From positions 1-64,000 of the forward strand of contig NZ_NBZV01000009.1 of the NCBI RefSeq assembly GCF_002379095.1: a stretch of DNA of 64,000 nucleotides, in the 5' to 3' direction. The stretch's first letter is position 1. Every line of letters starts with the position of its first letter. Source of the stretch: Polaromonas sp. AER18D-145 (lineage in GTDB: Bacteria > Pseudomonadota > Gammaproteobacteria > Burkholderiales > Burkholderiaceae_C). The notes under the pieces are model-generated. The model was not told where the DNA came from, did not search any database, and saw nothing but the letters and a program-made list of their open reading frames with translations. Shown in pieces: positions 18,131-29,110 of this stretch. A program made the translations under genes and the position numbers.

Positions 18131-18823
18131 CTAACGGGGGATGTTCAGTTCGGCCAGGCGTTCGGGGGTTCCCACGTCGGTCCATGCGCCTGAATATAGC
18201 GCCGCGGTGACATCGCCGCTTTGCATGGCCTGGCGGAGCAGCGGCGCCAGTGCGGCTTTCTGGCCGGCCGGCGTGTCGCTAAACAGGGCCGGGCGGTACA
18301 GGCCCACGGTGCTGTAGGTGAACTGTTGATCGGCACGCGTCAGCGCCAGGCCGTCGGCAGCGATGCCAAAGTCGCCCCTGGGGTTGTGCGGCGGGTTGGG
18401 CACCAGGTAAATGTGCGCCAGCGCGCTGGAGGCGGCAAAACGCTGCGCGTCGGCCGCCGGAAAATCAAAGCCCGGCATGAACACGTCACCGGCCACCAGC
18501 CAGAAGAGCGCGTCCTGCAGCAGCGGCAGGGCGGTGGCGATGCCGCCCGCGGTTTCCAGCGCACCGCCAAAACGTGCACCTTCGTGCGAGTAACGGATGC
18601 GCAGGCCGAAGGCGCTGCCGTCGCCCAGCGCCGCGGGAAACTGCTCCTCCAGCCAGGCGGTGTTGATCACCACGTCCGTGACACCCGCACGCGCCAGGCG
18701 CTCCAGGTGCCACACAATCAGTGGCTTGCCCTGCACGTGCAGCAGCGGTTTGGGGTGGTGGTCGGTCAGCGGACGCATGCGTTCGCCGCGACCGGCGGCC
18801 AAAATCAGGGCTTGGGTGCTCAT
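18131..18823 (-). CDS. murU: Nucleotidyltransferase, probable N-acetylmuramate-1-phosphate uridylyltransferase MurU
   Basis: This 230-residue sugar-nucleotide transferase has the signature LAAGRGERMRPLTDHHPKP at its N-terminus and the metal-binding Asp in the VAGDVFMP segment. In the peptidoglycan-recycling shortcut of Pseudomonas and relatives, MurU makes UDP-MurNAc from MurNAc-1-phosphate. The close match to this short, stand-alone form supports that role, but the partner kinase AmgK is not in the window. The ATG at 18823 begins exactly at the conserved strand. It is upstream of pepP on the same strand. Confidence 0.82.
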   Translation of the reverse strand: MSTQALILAAGRGERMRPLTDHHPKPLLHVQGKPLIVWHLERLARAGVTDVVINTAWLEEQFPAALGDGSAFGLRIRYSHEGARFGGALETAGGIATALPLLQDALFWLVAGDVFMPGFDFPAADAQRFAASSALAHIYLVPNPPHNPRGDFGIAADGLALTRADQQFTYSTVGLYRPALFSDTPAGQKAALAPLLRQAMQSGDVTAALYSGAWTDVGTPERLAELNIPR

Positions 18824-18850
18824 GTGGCCTGAATTATGACGGCTTATAAG

Positions 18851-18908
18851 GAAAAACAGCCCTCTTCCCATGCGCATCGGGCGCTATCAGCTACCAAATC
18901 CATAGCAT
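18851..18908. repeat. Interspersed 'CAGCTA' intergenic repeat, copy 3
   Basis: The stretch AAAAACAGCCC...GCGCATCGGGCGCTATCAGCTACCAAA keeps the central inverted pair and the CAGCTA end of the family, followed by CATAGC. It sits between the divergent murU and transketolase genes. Confidence 0.5.
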
Positions 18909-19044
18909 TCGAGGCTGGCGGCGTGCCGTCAAACCGCGCGGAGTGGCATCCCGTAAAATCAGGGGTTTTCCCGAGTGCCCGGTTTTGCCGGTGGCCGAGC
19001 CGGCACCGGGCGCTGCGACCTTCACACACCCTGGACTTCAAGCA

Positions 19045-21096
19045 ATGGCTGACACCCCCACATCCCTCATGGCCAACTCCATCCGCGCTCTGGCCATGGA
19101 TGCCGTGCAGCAGGCCAACTCCGGCCACCCCGGCGCGCCCATGGGCATGGCCGACATGGCGGTCGCACTCTGGGGCCGCCATCTGAAGCACAGCCCGCAC
19201 AACCCGCACTGGTTCGACCGCGACCGTTTTGTGCTGTCCAACGGCCACGGCTCGATGCTGATTTATGCGCTGCTGCACCTGACCGGCTACGACCTGCCGA
19301 TCAAGGAACTGAAAAACTTCCGCCAGCTGCACAGCAAGACGCCGGGCCATCCCGAGTTCGGCTACACCCCCGGCATTGAAACCACCACCGGCCCGCTGGG
19401 CCAGGGCCTGAGCAACGCCGTCGGCATGGCGCTGGCCGAGAAGCTGATGGCGGCGGAATTCAACCAGGCCGACCACAGCATCGTCGACCACCACACCTAT
19501 GTCTTCATGGGCGACGGCTGCCTGATGGAAGGCATCAGCCACGAGGCCTGCGCCCTGGCCGGCGCCTGGAAACTCAACAAACTGATCGCGCTGTACGACG
19601 ACAACGGCATCTCCATCGACGGCCAGGTCACGCCCTGGTTTGTCGACAACACCCCGCTGCGTTTTGCCGCCTACGGCTGGAACGTGATCGGCCCGATCGA
19701 CGGGCACGACGTGGAGGCCGTCACGCGCGCCCTCACCGACGCCAAGAACAGCGCCGACAAACCCACGCTGATCGTCTGCAAGACCCATATCGGCAAGGGC
19801 TCCCCGAACCGCGCCAACACCGCCAAGGCCCACGGCGAGCCGTTGGGCGCGGAAGAAATCAAGCTCACGCGCGAGGCGCTGGGCTGGACGCACGCCCCGT
19901 TCGAGCTGCCCAAGGAGGCCTACGACGCCTGGGACGCCAAGGCCAAAGGCCTGGCGCTGGAAGCCGCCTGGGACGCGAAATTCACCGCCTATAAGGTGGC
20001 GCACCCCGAGCTGGCGGCCGAATTCACGCGCCGCATGAAGGGCGAGCTGCCGCGCGCCTTCGCGCAGATCGCGGTGGACACCGTGGTTGGTGCCCACACC
20101 AAGGCCGAGACCGTGGCGTCGCGCAAGGCCTCCCAGCTCGCGCTGGAAGCCTTCACCGCCGGCCTGCCGGAAATGCTGGGCGGCTCGGCCGACCTGACCG
20201 GCTCCAACCTGACCAACACCAAGAGCACGCCGGCCCTGCGTTTTGACCTGGCCGGCGACGTCGTCATGACCGACGCAGCCGACGGCGGCAAGGTCATCGG
20301 CCGCCACATCAACTACGGCGTGCGCGAGTTCGGCATGGCCGCCATCATGAACGGCATCGCGCTGCATGGCGGCTACATCCCTTACGGCGGTACCTTCCTG
20401 ACCTTCAGCGACTACAGCCGCAACGCCATCCGCATGGCCGCGCTGATGAAAATCCGCGTGGTGCACGTGTTCACGCACGACTCCATCGGCCTCGGTGAAG
20501 ACGGCCCGACCCACCAGTCGATCGAACACGCCGCCAGCCTGCGCCTGATCCCCAACCTCGACGTCTGGCGTCCGGGCGACACGGCCGAAACCGCCGTTGC
20601 CTGGGCCGTGGCGCTGCAGAACAAGGCCAAGCCGACCGCCCTGCTGCTGAGCCGCCAGAACCTGCCCTATGCACCGAAAGACGACCTCGGGCAAATCAGC
20701 AAGGGGGCGTATGTGCTCTCCGAGCCCACCGAAGTCGGGCTGAACAAAAAAGCCCAGGCCGTGATCATTGCCACCGGCTCCGAAGTGCAACTGGCGCTGA
20801 AGGCACAGGAGCTGCTGGCCACTTACAAAATCGCCGTGCGTGTGGTCTCCATGCCCAGCACCACCACGTTTGACAAGCAAAAAGCCGCCTACAAGTCGGA
20901 AGTGCTGCCCGAAGGCATTCCGCGCATCGCGGTCGAGATGGGCGTCACCGACGGCTGGTGGAAATACGGCTGCGCCGCAGTGGTCGGCATCGACAGCTAC
21001 GGCGAGTCGGCCCCGGCCCCGGTGCTGTTCAAACACTTCGGCTTCACGCCCGAGAACGTGGCCGACACCGTGCGCAAGGTATTGTCGAAAAAATAA
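19045..21096 (+). CDS. tkt: Transketolase
   Basis: This 683-residue thiamine-diphosphate enzyme of the pentose-phosphate (and Calvin) pathways transfers two-carbon units between sugar phosphates. Visible are the N-terminal [13 protein letters not shown], the ThDP-binding GDGCLMEG...[11 protein letters not shown] region (about 155-195), the central pyrimidine domain with [13 protein letters not shown], and [14 protein letters not shown] with its catalytic His. The start at 19045 (ATGGCTGACACC) follows a weak ribosome site. It precedes gap by 63 bases in the same direction, so sugar-phosphate metabolism is grouped here. Confidence 0.96.
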   Translation: MADTPTSLMANSIRALAMDAVQQANSGHPGAPMGMADMAVALWGRHLKHSPHNPHWFDRDRFVLSNGHGSMLIYALLHLTGYDLPIKELKNFRQLHSKTPGHPEFGYTPGIETTTGPLGQGLSNAVGMALAEKLMAAEFNQADHSIVDHHTYVFMGDGCLMEGISHEACALAGAWKLNKLIALYDDNGISIDGQVTPWFVDNTPLRFAAYGWNVIGPIDGHDVEAVTRALTDAKNSADKPTLIVCKTHIGKGSPNRANTAKAHGEPLGAEEIKLTREALGWTHAPFELPKEAYDAWDAKAKGLALEAAWDAKFTAYKVAHPELAAEFTRRMKGELPRAFAQIAVDTVVGAHTKAETVASRKASQLALEAFTAGLPEMLGGSADLTGSNLTNTKSTPALRFDLAGDVVMTDAADGGKVIGRHINYGVREFGMAAIMNGIALHGGYIPYGGTFLTFSDYSRNAIRMAALMKIRVVHVFTHDSIGLGEDGPTHQSIEHAASLRLIPNLDVWRPGDTAETAVAWAVALQNKAKPTALLLSRQNLPYAPKDDLGQISKGAYVLSEPTEVGLNKKAQAVIIATGSEVQLALKAQELLATYKIAVRVVSMPSTTTFDKQKAAYKSEVLPEGIPRIAVEMGVTDGWWKYGCAAVVGIDSYGESAPAPVLFKHFGFTPENVADTVRKVLSKK

Positions 21097-22158
<1,062 letters not shown>

Positions 22159-22176
22159 TTCGCCGCCAGCAGCAAT

Positions 22177-22207
22177 AAAAAAACGCGCCTTGGGGCGCGT
22201 TTTTTTG
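22177..22207 (+). terminator. Intrinsic terminator after gap
   Basis: The stem ACGCGCC/GGCGCGT (22183-22189 and 22194-22200) has a TTGG loop, a run of A before it and six T after it. It ends the tkt-gap unit and, read on the other strand, also the converging pirin gene. Confidence 0.92.
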
Positions 22208-22221
22208 TTTGCGGTATCACT

Positions 22222-23289
22222 TCAAGCGCCAGTGATCTCCGGCGTCCCTGACGGCCTTTCTTCACGTCCATCCGGGTGCTTCGCAAACCGCAGTGGGTCG
22301 CGCCCATGCACGGGCGCGTCGTCGGCAAACGGCCAGCCGCCGAATTGTGTGCGCTGGTAGTCCGCCAGGGTCTGGGCGATTTCGGCCTGGGTGTTCATCA
22401 CGAACGGGCCGTACTGCACCACCGGCTCGGCAATCGGTTTACCCTGCAGCAGCAAAAACTCGGCCTCGTCGCTGCCGCTGTTGCGCAGTTCCACCGCCGC
22501 ATCGGCGCGCAGCTCGATGGCCGCATGCGCGGTGACGGTTTGGCCGGCGATGGTGACGGCGCTGCCCTTGAAAAAATACAGCTGGCGCCGTGTGCCTTCG
22601 CCCGCGGCGGCGGGCAGCGTCCAGCGCGCGCCGGGGGCCATGCGCAGCGTCCAGATCGCCACGTCGGCGTCGTCCTGGGCGGCCCACGAGTCGGGTGGCG
22701 GAGCCAGCGGCGCAGCGGCATCAGCGAGCTGCCCCGCAATCACCGCCACCTCGGTGCGGCGGCCTTCCGCGTCGGTGGCGCTCAGGCGCGGAATGTCCTG
22801 CGACCAGAACATGGTGAAGTGCGGCTTGGCCATCTTGCTCTGCCGGGGCAGGTTCAGCCAGATCTGGAACAGCTCCAGCGGGTTGGCTGCGGTGGCGTCA
22901 AGCAGGGGAAACATTTCCGAATGCACAATGCCCTGCCCGGCCGTCAGCCACTGCACATCGCCGCGGCCGAAACGCGCGGTGGCACCCAGCGAGTCCGAAT
23001 GGTCAATCAGCCCCTTGCGGACGATGGTGACGGTCTCAAAGCCGCGGTGCGGGTGGGCCGGAAAGCCCGGCACCGTGGCGCCGTGGTACATGCTCCAGTC
23101 GTCCTTGCGCGAAAAGTCTTGGCCGATGGCCCGGCCCGCCAGCGAGACCGCCGGCCCCATTTCGGCGTTGGCCTTGGGGTAGGCGTCGTCGTGGTAGGCG
23201 CAGAACAAAAACGGGTCCATCGTCTCCCACGGAAAACCGAGAGGCTTGATCTGAACAATGGGAGGGGGCGTATGGGAAGAAGAGGACAT
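22222..23289 (-). CDS. Pirin family protein
   Basis: This 355-residue two-domain cupin has the metal-binding N-terminal domain readable as [12 protein letters not shown] and ITAGQGI-like [16 protein letters not shown], which hold the pirin His and Glu ligands. Bacterial pirins include quercetinase-like dioxygenases and redox-sensitive regulators of pyruvate dehydrogenase; the sequence does not choose between these. The ATG at 23289 is followed by a Ser/Pro-rich leader before the cupin. The gene converges on gap and stands alone. Confidence 0.88.
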   Translation of the reverse strand: MSSSSHTPPPIVQIKPLGFPWETMDPFLFCAYHDDAYPKANAEMGPAVSLAGRAIGQDFSRKDDWSMYHGATVPGFPAHPHRGFETVTIVRKGLIDHSDSLGATARFGRGDVQWLTAGQGIVHSEMFPLLDATAANPLELFQIWLNLPRQSKMAKPHFTMFWSQDIPRLSATDAEGRRTEVAVIAGQLADAAAPLAPPPDSWAAQDDADVAIWTLRMAPGARWTLPAAAGEGTRRQLYFFKGSAVTIAGQTVTAHAAIELRADAAVELRNSGSDEAEFLLLQGKPIAEPVVQYGPFVMNTQAEIAQTLADYQRTQFGGWPFADDAPVHGRDPLRFAKHPDGREERPSGTPEITGA

Positions 23290-23574
23290 GGCGTTGCTTT
23301 CAGGAGTCAACTCAGAGCTTACCGGCATCTGTTTTCCCGTGCCGGAGCCGCTTCGCGTGCACCCACGCGAACTGGGGATTCCGGCCACACCGGCCAATTG
23401 GGGACACGCCATTGTGGGTTCGTCCTACAGGGCATGGCCCGCACCGCAGGTAGATTTACTGTTCGTCCTGTGCATCTACCCAGAAATTATTTTAGGCAGT
23501 TCAAGGCCGAGGCAGGAAAAACTGCCTGCGCACAATTTCGCGCGCATTTTTCGCTCAAATTCCGAAAGACTCCC

Positions 23575-23910
23575 ATGAAATATTCCATTCTGCTGGCCGC
23601 CCTGGTCGCTACCCTTGGCCTGACCGCTTGTGACCGCACGGTGGTCACGCCTCCTCCTGCCGTGGTGACCGTTCCCGGTCCTGCCGGCCCTGCTGGCGAA
23701 GCTGGTTCCACCGGCGCTACGGGCTCGACCGGTTCGACGGGCTACACCGGCGCAACAGGTTCCTCCGGCTCCACCGGCGCGACTGGTTCCACCGGCCCTA
23801 GCGGTGGTGCTACCGGCGCGACTGGCGCTACGGGTGCCACGGGCGCTACCGGTTCCACCGGCGCGACTGGCGCTACCGGCGACACCGTGATTGTTGTCCC
23901 GCAAAAGTAA
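23575..23910 (+). CDS. Collagen-like lipoprotein (Gly-X-Y repeats)
   Basis: This 111-residue protein has a lipoprotein signal peptide with lipobox LTAC (lipidated Cys19). A proline-rich spacer (residues 24-34) follows, then about 23 Gly-X-Y triplets from residue 35 to 103, broken once by GPSGGAT. Most triplets are GAT, GST or GPA, with threonine in the Y position as in other bacterial collagen-like proteins. The C-terminus is a short strand TVIVVPQK. Such repeats can form collagen triple helices and project from the surface; the role here is unknown. The repeat DNA is itself internally repetitive, so its length may vary between strains. Confidence 0.88.
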   Translation: MKYSILLAALVATLGLTACDRTVVTPPPAVVTVPGPAGPAGEAGSTGATGSTGSTGYTGATGSSGSTGATGSTGPSGGATGATGATGATGATGSTGATGATGDTVIVVPQK

Positions 23911-23924
23911 GCTTTCATCGCGCG

Positions 23925-24019
23925 GCCAGCCCTTTCGGGGCTGGCTGGCGTGATGCGGGTGCGCCACCGGTGCACCACATGAAAAAGGCCCCAGCACCGA
24001 GGTGACTGGGGCCTTTTTC
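23925..24019. terminator. Tandem hairpins after the collagen-like gene, the second a bidirectional terminator
   Basis: Hairpin GCCAGCCC-TTTC-GGGCTGGC-type pairing lies at 23925-23945, 15 bases after the stop. A second, long stem (GAAAAAGGCCCCAG at 23981-23994 pairing with 24006-24019) has an A-run and a T-run on its flanks. The second serves both the lipoprotein gene and the converging ABC exporter genes. Confidence 0.88.
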
Positions 24020-24073
24020 ATGGCCGGGCAGGCATGGCGCAGGTGCCGGGTTCACCCCTTGATCAGGCCTTCA

Positions 24074-24831
24074 TCAGGCCTTCAATTTCCAGCCGGTGCG
24101 AAAGATCCACCAGACGGCGCCCAGGCACAGCGCCAGGAAGCCCAGGATGGCGGCGACGCTGATGCCGACGTTGACGTCCGCCACGCCGTAAAAGCTCCAG
24201 CGGAATCCGCTAATCAGGTAGACCACGGGATTGAACAAGGCGATCTTCTGCCACAGCGGCGGCAGCATGTTGATGGAGTAAAACGCGCCACCCAGAAAGG
24301 TCAGCGGCGTCACCACCATCAGCGGCACCACCTGCAGTTTCTGGAAGTTGTCGGCCCAGAGACCGATGATGAAGCCGAACAGGCTGAAGGTCAGCGCGGT
24401 CAGCAGCAAAAAGCAGAGCATCCAGAAAGGATGCGCAATCTCATACGGCACGAACAGGCGCGCGGTCGCCAGGATCAGCAGGCCCAGCATGACGGACTTG
24501 CTGGCCGCCGCGCCCACGTAGCCCATCACCACCTCCATGGACGACACCGGCGCCGACAGCAGCTCGTAGATCGTGCCCGACCATTTCGGCATGTAGATGC
24601 CGAAAGCGGAATTGGAGATGCTTTCATTGAGCAGCGACAGCATGATGAGGCCGGGAATGATGAAGGCGCCGTAGCTGATGCCGTCGATGTCGCCCATGCG
24701 CGAACCAATCGCCGCACCGAACACCACGAAGTACAGCGAGGTCGACAGCACCGGCGAGGCGATGGACTGGGTCAGCGTGCGGAAGGTCCGCGCCATCTCG
24801 AAACGATAGATGGCGCGGACCGCGTGCCAGT

Positions 24832-24835
<4 letters not shown>
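24074..24835 (-). CDS. ABC-2 type transporter permease
   Basis: This 253-residue integral membrane protein has about six hydrophobic helices and the ABC-2 export signature in [24 protein letters not shown]. The start at 24835 gives the normal cytoplasmic leader [19 protein letters not shown] and overlaps the ATPase gene by 4 bases (ATGA). The pair resembles the YadG/YadH and NodI/NodJ class of simple exporters, for which the substrate is usually unknown. Confidence 0.9.
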
Positions 24836-25782
<947 letters not shown>

Positions 25783-25875
25783 ATCGGGGTTCCGGTTGTT
25801 GCCGGCGCGATGAAGCTTCGCCGGCCTGCGCCACTGTAACTGGATCGCATGAAGGCTGCTCGCGCCGGGCCAGCG

Positions 25876-26289
25876 TCACAGGTAGCTGGTGATGGCAGGC
25901 GCCTGGGACCAGTTGTCGTGTTTGCCGTCCACATAGGTGATGGGGGCCGCGGCCAGTTCTTCGGGCGTCACGTCTTCCAGGCAGCCCAGGTTCACGCCGT
26001 AGATGCTGCGGCCATCGGGGGTTTTGCCGATGCCGAAGGGGCGCACCCCGCAGTGTTTGCAGAAAAGATGTTCGTTGCGCATCGTGTTGAACAGGTATTG
26101 GGTCAGTTCCCCCTGGCCCGACAGCAGCCGGAACTCTTCGGGCGCGACGATCGCCGGCCAGAAACGGTTGCGTGAACAGATCGAGCAGTTGCAGCGGTAG
26201 GTACTGGCGCTCAAATCAATGTCGGCCTCAAAGCGGACGGCGCCGCAGTGGCAGCTGCCATGGAAAGCTTTTTTCATCGGGATCGTCAT
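25876..26289 (-). CDS. GFA-family zinc protein (glutathione-dependent formaldehyde-activating-like), copy 1
   Basis: This 137-residue protein has the Mss4-like GFA fold with the zinc-binding pairs CHCG (near residue 13), CNCSICS (near 34) and CKHCG (near 78). Founding members speed formation of S-hydroxymethyl-glutathione from formaldehyde, but most relatives have no proven activity. It lies in the same orientation as the next four small genes upstream, although 111 bases separate it from the nearest. Confidence 0.85.
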   Translation of the reverse strand: MTIPMKKAFHGSCHCGAVRFEADIDLSASTYRCNCSICSRNRFWPAIVAPEEFRLLSGQGELTQYLFNTMRNEHLFCKHCGVRPFGIGKTPDGRSIYGVNLGCLEDVTPEELAAAPITYVDGKHDNWSQAPAITSYL

Positions 26290-26400
26290 GGTAAATATTC
26301 AGGGCTTGGGGAAGCGGACCTCGTTGCTCAAGGCCCTCTCTTTGGCCGACGTCAGGGGCTGTATGGCGTTCATGGATGCGCCTGTCATTCAATCGCTGTT

Positions 26401-26910
26401 TTACTTCACCCGCCGGTAGGTGGCCGTCATGAAACGCTTCCAGCTGCCGTCGGCCTGAATCACCTGCGAGGCCAGCTCGTACGTGTCGGGCCCCTGCAGG
26501 GTGATGATGTCCTGGTAACGCACCAGCGTGCCGTCGCCGCTGAACGACGGGCCTTCCGTATCCAGCGTCAGCACCTTTCCGGCCGCGTCCAGCGAGCCCG
26601 CGTAGTGCCACAGGTGCGTCATCATCGAACCGACGAAGGTTCCGACAAAGGCGCTTTTCTGCGGGTCGTACCCGAGCGTGATCAGCATGTGGGCCGGGCT
26701 GCCGTCGGGCATGCTGCCATGGCTTTCGCACAGCACCCACAACTCGCCCAGGCTGCGCCCGGTTTGTTGACCCGAGTGTTTCATGGGCGGCTGGCCCGGG
26801 CCCATGTCCGCCTGGCCCTCAAACGTCCATTCGCCTACCAGTTGCTGCAGCCAGCGGTGCTGGGCCTGCGCCGCCGCGGCGGCGCAGGGGTCTTGTTCGG
26901 TACTGGACAT
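26401..26910 (-). CDS. DUF1579 family protein
   Basis: This 169-residue protein has the DUF1579 pattern: LVGEWTFEGQADMGP near the N-terminus, then a lipocalin-like run of beta strands (ITLGYDPQKSAFVGTFVGS, TLDTEGPSFSGDG). Function is unknown; the fold suggests binding of a small hydrophobic ligand. It lies 13 bases downstream of a PhnB-like gene and is clearly in the same operon. Confidence 0.85.
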   Translation of the reverse strand: MSSTEQDPCAAAAAQAQHRWLQQLVGEWTFEGQADMGPGQPPMKHSGQQTGRSLGELWVLCESHGSMPDGSPAHMLITLGYDPQKSAFVGTFVGSMMTHLWHYAGSLDAAGKVLTLDTEGPSFSGDGTLVRYQDIITLQGPDTYELASQVIQADGSWKRFMTATYRRVK

Positions 26911-26923
26911 GACAACACTCCTT

Positions 26924-27349
26924 TCAGGGCGTGGGCAGCGGGTTGATGACCATCCAGCCCACGCCGAAGCGGTCGGTCACCATGCCAAAGGACGAGGCGT
27001 AAAAGGTCTTGCCTAGCGGCATCTGCACCTGCCCGCCGTCGCTCAGCGCCTTGAACAGGCGCGCCGCCTCCGCGTCGGTGGGCGCGGTGAGCGTCAGCGA
27101 AAACCCCTTGAACTCCGGCTTGCCGCCGAAAGCCATGCCGTCCGAGGCCATCACCTGCGTGTCGCCGATGCGCAGGTTGGAATGCATGATCTTGTCCTCC
27201 GAGCCCGGGGGGCACATGCCCGGCTGCTGTGGCTCGGGGTTCTCCTTGAAGCGCATCATCGCCGTCACTTCGGCGCCCAGCGCGGTCTTGTAAAACGTCA
27301 GGGCCTCTTCGCAGCGGCCGTCAAAAAACAGATAGGGTTGGACAAGCAT
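26924..27349 (-). CDS. PhnB-like VOC family protein
   Basis: This 141-residue glyoxalase/VOC-fold protein is of the PhnB subgroup, with the opening MLVQPYLFFDGRCEEALTFY and the closing MVTDRFGVGWMVI. The family fold binds a metal in many members, but PhnB-type proteins often lack the full metal set. The role is unknown. It is in one operon with DUF1579 and GFA genes. Upstream it has a loose tandem repeat of GTGAGTCAGTGAGTTGGTGA type (27365-27391, minus-strand leader). Confidence 0.85.
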   Translation of the reverse strand: MLVQPYLFFDGRCEEALTFYKTALGAEVTAMMRFKENPEPQQPGMCPPGSEDKIMHSNLRIGDTQVMASDGMAFGGKPEFKGFSLTLTAPTDAEAARLFKALSDGGQVQMPLGKTFYASSFGMVTDRFGVGWMVINPLPTP

Positions 27350-27428
27350 GGTGATCTCCCGGGTTCAGTGAGTCAGTGAGTTGGTGAATCAGTGGATGAA
27401 GGGGCGTTCGTGCGTGGGTCCTGCGGCC

Positions 27429-27776
27429 CTACTTGGCCCGCCCGTCGAAGTGCTGGACGGGGATGGCGGCGAGATCCACCCCGTCCAGGCAGCGGACATT
27501 GACCGCGGCCATGCGGTTTCCTTTGGGGTCCACACCCTCGCCATAGGCATGAATCCCGCAGGTCCGGCAGAAGCGGTGCCCGATGACATGTTTGTTGAAG
27601 GTGTAGGTGGCCATCGCGTCTTCCGGCGTGAGGAGGCGCAGCTTCTCGCGCGGCAAAAACCACATCAGCGCGCCCTTGCGGGTGCAGATGGAGCAGTTGC
27701 ATTCCATGGCCCCCGTGAGTTCGCCTTCCACTTCAAACGCGACTTTGCCGCAATGGCAGCTGCCCTGGTAGACCAT
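27429..27776 (-). CDS. GFA-family zinc protein, copy 2
   Basis: This 115-residue second GFA-type protein has the zinc pairs CHCG (residues 7-10), CNCSICT (near 33) and CRTCG (near 80). It is shorter than copy 1 and only moderately similar to it, so the two are old paralogues rather than a recent duplication. It starts 3 bases after the stop of the VOC gene upstream, which indicates tight translational coupling. Confidence 0.85.
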   Translation of the reverse strand: MVYQGSCHCGKVAFEVEGELTGAMECNCSICTRKGALMWFLPREKLRLLTPEDAMATYTFNKHVIGHRFCRTCGIHAYGEGVDPKGNRMAAVNVRCLDGVDLAAIPVQHFDGRAK

Positions 27777-27779
27777 GCT

Positions 27780-28253
27780 TCAGGCCTCCTCAAAAGCGTG
27801 CTGCAGGCGCTGCACGTCAATCTTGTGCATCTTCATCATGGCCTGCATGGCGGCCTTCGACTTGGTGCCATTTTTGTCCTGCAGCATCTCGCCCAGCGCG
27901 GAGGGGATGATCTGCCAGGACAGGCCGAACTTGTCGGTCACCCAGCCGCACTGCTGGGGCTGCCCGCCTTCGGAGAGTTTGTCCCAGAGCTCATCGACTT
28001 CTTCCTGCGTCTTGCAGTCGACAAACAGCGAGATGGCCGGCGTGAAGCTGAAGTGCGGGCCGCCGTTGAACGCGATCAGCTCCTGCCCCTCGATCTGGAA
28101 ACTGGCGGACATCACCGTGCCCTTGGGTGCGGGCCCGCCTTCGGCATACCGCCTGATGTCCCCCGCCTTCGAGTTCCTGAAGATGGAGGTGTAGAAGTTC
28201 ATGGCTTCCTCGGCCTGGTCGTTGAACCACAGAAAGGGCGTGATTTTTTGCAT
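27780..28253 (-). CDS. VOC family protein (3-demethylubiquinone methyltransferase-like)
   Basis: This 157-residue protein matches the widespread VOC group once named '3-demethylubiquinone-9 3-methyltransferase': ITPFLWFNDQAEEAMNFYTS at the start and DKFGLSWQIIP in the middle. There is no SAM-binding motif, so the old name is not to be trusted. I chose the ATG at 28253, which has a good ribosome site (AGGAGC). It is the first gene of the minus-strand unit that faces the TetR gene. Confidence 0.88.
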   Translation of the reverse strand: MQKITPFLWFNDQAEEAMNFYTSIFRNSKAGDIRRYAEGGPAPKGTVMSASFQIEGQELIAFNGGPHFSFTPAISLFVDCKTQEEVDELWDKLSEGGQPQQCGWVTDKFGLSWQIIPSALGEMLQDKNGTKSKAAMQAMMKMHKIDVQRLQHAFEEA

Positions 28254-28323
28254 GGGAGTGCTCCTTGGAATCGCTGGCCAACCATTGCCTGCGTCGTCAA
28301 ACAGGGGTAGCGAGAAGGTCTTG

Positions 28324-28369
28324 TGTACACCGTCCACAAAAGAATAACAAAGATAATGGACGGCGTCCA
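28324..28369. promoter_or_regulatory. Two TetR-type operator palindromes in the divergent promoter region
   Basis: Site 1 TGTACACCGTCCA (28324-28336) and site 2 TGGACGGCGTCCA (28357-28369) fit one 13-base inverted repeat, with site 2 perfect outside its central base. Their centres are 33 bp apart (three helical turns), so two dimers would sit on one face of the DNA between the TetR gene and the VOC-led operon. Repression of both directions is the likely outcome. Confidence 0.75.
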
Positions 28370-28387
28370 CATAAAAAGTAACAAACC

Positions 28388-29050
28388 ATGACAGCCCTGT
28401 CCATCACGTCGCCGATCACGTCGCCGGCCCGCAGCACCTACCGCCACGGCGACCTGCGCCGCGCGCTGCTGGAAGCCGGCATCGAGCTGGCGCGCGCGGG
28501 TGGGCCCGAGGCCGTGGTGCTGCGCGAGGCCACGCGCCGCGCGGGGGTGGCGCCCAACGCCGCCTACCGGCATTTCGCCAGCCGCCAGGCCCTGCTGCAG
28601 GCGGTGCGTGCGGCCGCGCTGTCGGCCGTCGCCCAGGCCATGGAGGCCGAACTGGCCGCCGTGCCCGCCGGCCTGGGGCCGGCCGACTTCGCCCGCGCCA
28701 GCGTGCGCGCCGTCGGCACCGGCTACCTGCGTTTTGCCCAGCTTGAGACCGGGCTGTTCCGCACCGCCTTTGCCGCCTCCGACGACATGAAGGGCGAAGC
28801 CCCGCGCGACCCCGACAAGGCCGGCCCGGGCGGCCTGAACCCGTTTGAACTGCTGGGCGCCGCGCTCGACAAGCTGGTTGCCGCCGGTGTGATGCCGCCG
28901 GAGCGCCGACCCGGCGCCGAGTTCCTGGCCTGGTCCGCCGTGCACGGCCTGGCCATGCTGGTCATCGACGGGCCGTTGGGCCCGGTGATCGGCCCGCAAA
29001 TGCAACTGGTCGGCCAGCGCCTGCTCGACATGGTCGAAAAGGGGCTGTGA
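28388..29050 (+). CDS. TetR/AcrR family transcriptional regulator
   Basis: This 220-residue repressor has an N-terminal helix-turn-helix (RGDLRRALLEAG-type start YRHGDLRRALLEAG, then LREATRRAGVAPNAAYRHFA, about residues 20-65) and a helical ligand-binding C-terminus of the TetR_C_33/WHG kind. It is divergent from the VOC/GFA/DUF1579 unit, with two matching palindromes between them, so it probably controls that unit and itself. The inducer is unknown. No clear ribosome site precedes the ATG. Confidence 0.88.
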   Translation: MTALSITSPITSPARSTYRHGDLRRALLEAGIELARAGGPEAVVLREATRRAGVAPNAAYRHFASRQALLQAVRAAALSAVAQAMEAELAAVPAGLGPADFARASVRAVGTGYLRFAQLETGLFRTAFAASDDMKGEAPRDPDKAGPGGLNPFELLGAALDKLVAAGVMPPERRPGAEFLAWSAVHGLAMLVIDGPLGPVIGPQMQLVGQRLLDMVEKGL

Positions 29051-29110
29051 GCCGTCCCTTTCTTTCAAACCCTGTGGAAAATACGGCGACACGCGAACAG
29101 GAGTCACCCC

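Noticed and set aside
23700..23890. Short, regularly spaced repeats that might suggest a CRISPR-like or minisatellite array.
   Set aside because: They are Gly-X-Y codon triplets of the collagen-like gene, in frame throughout, with no spacers.
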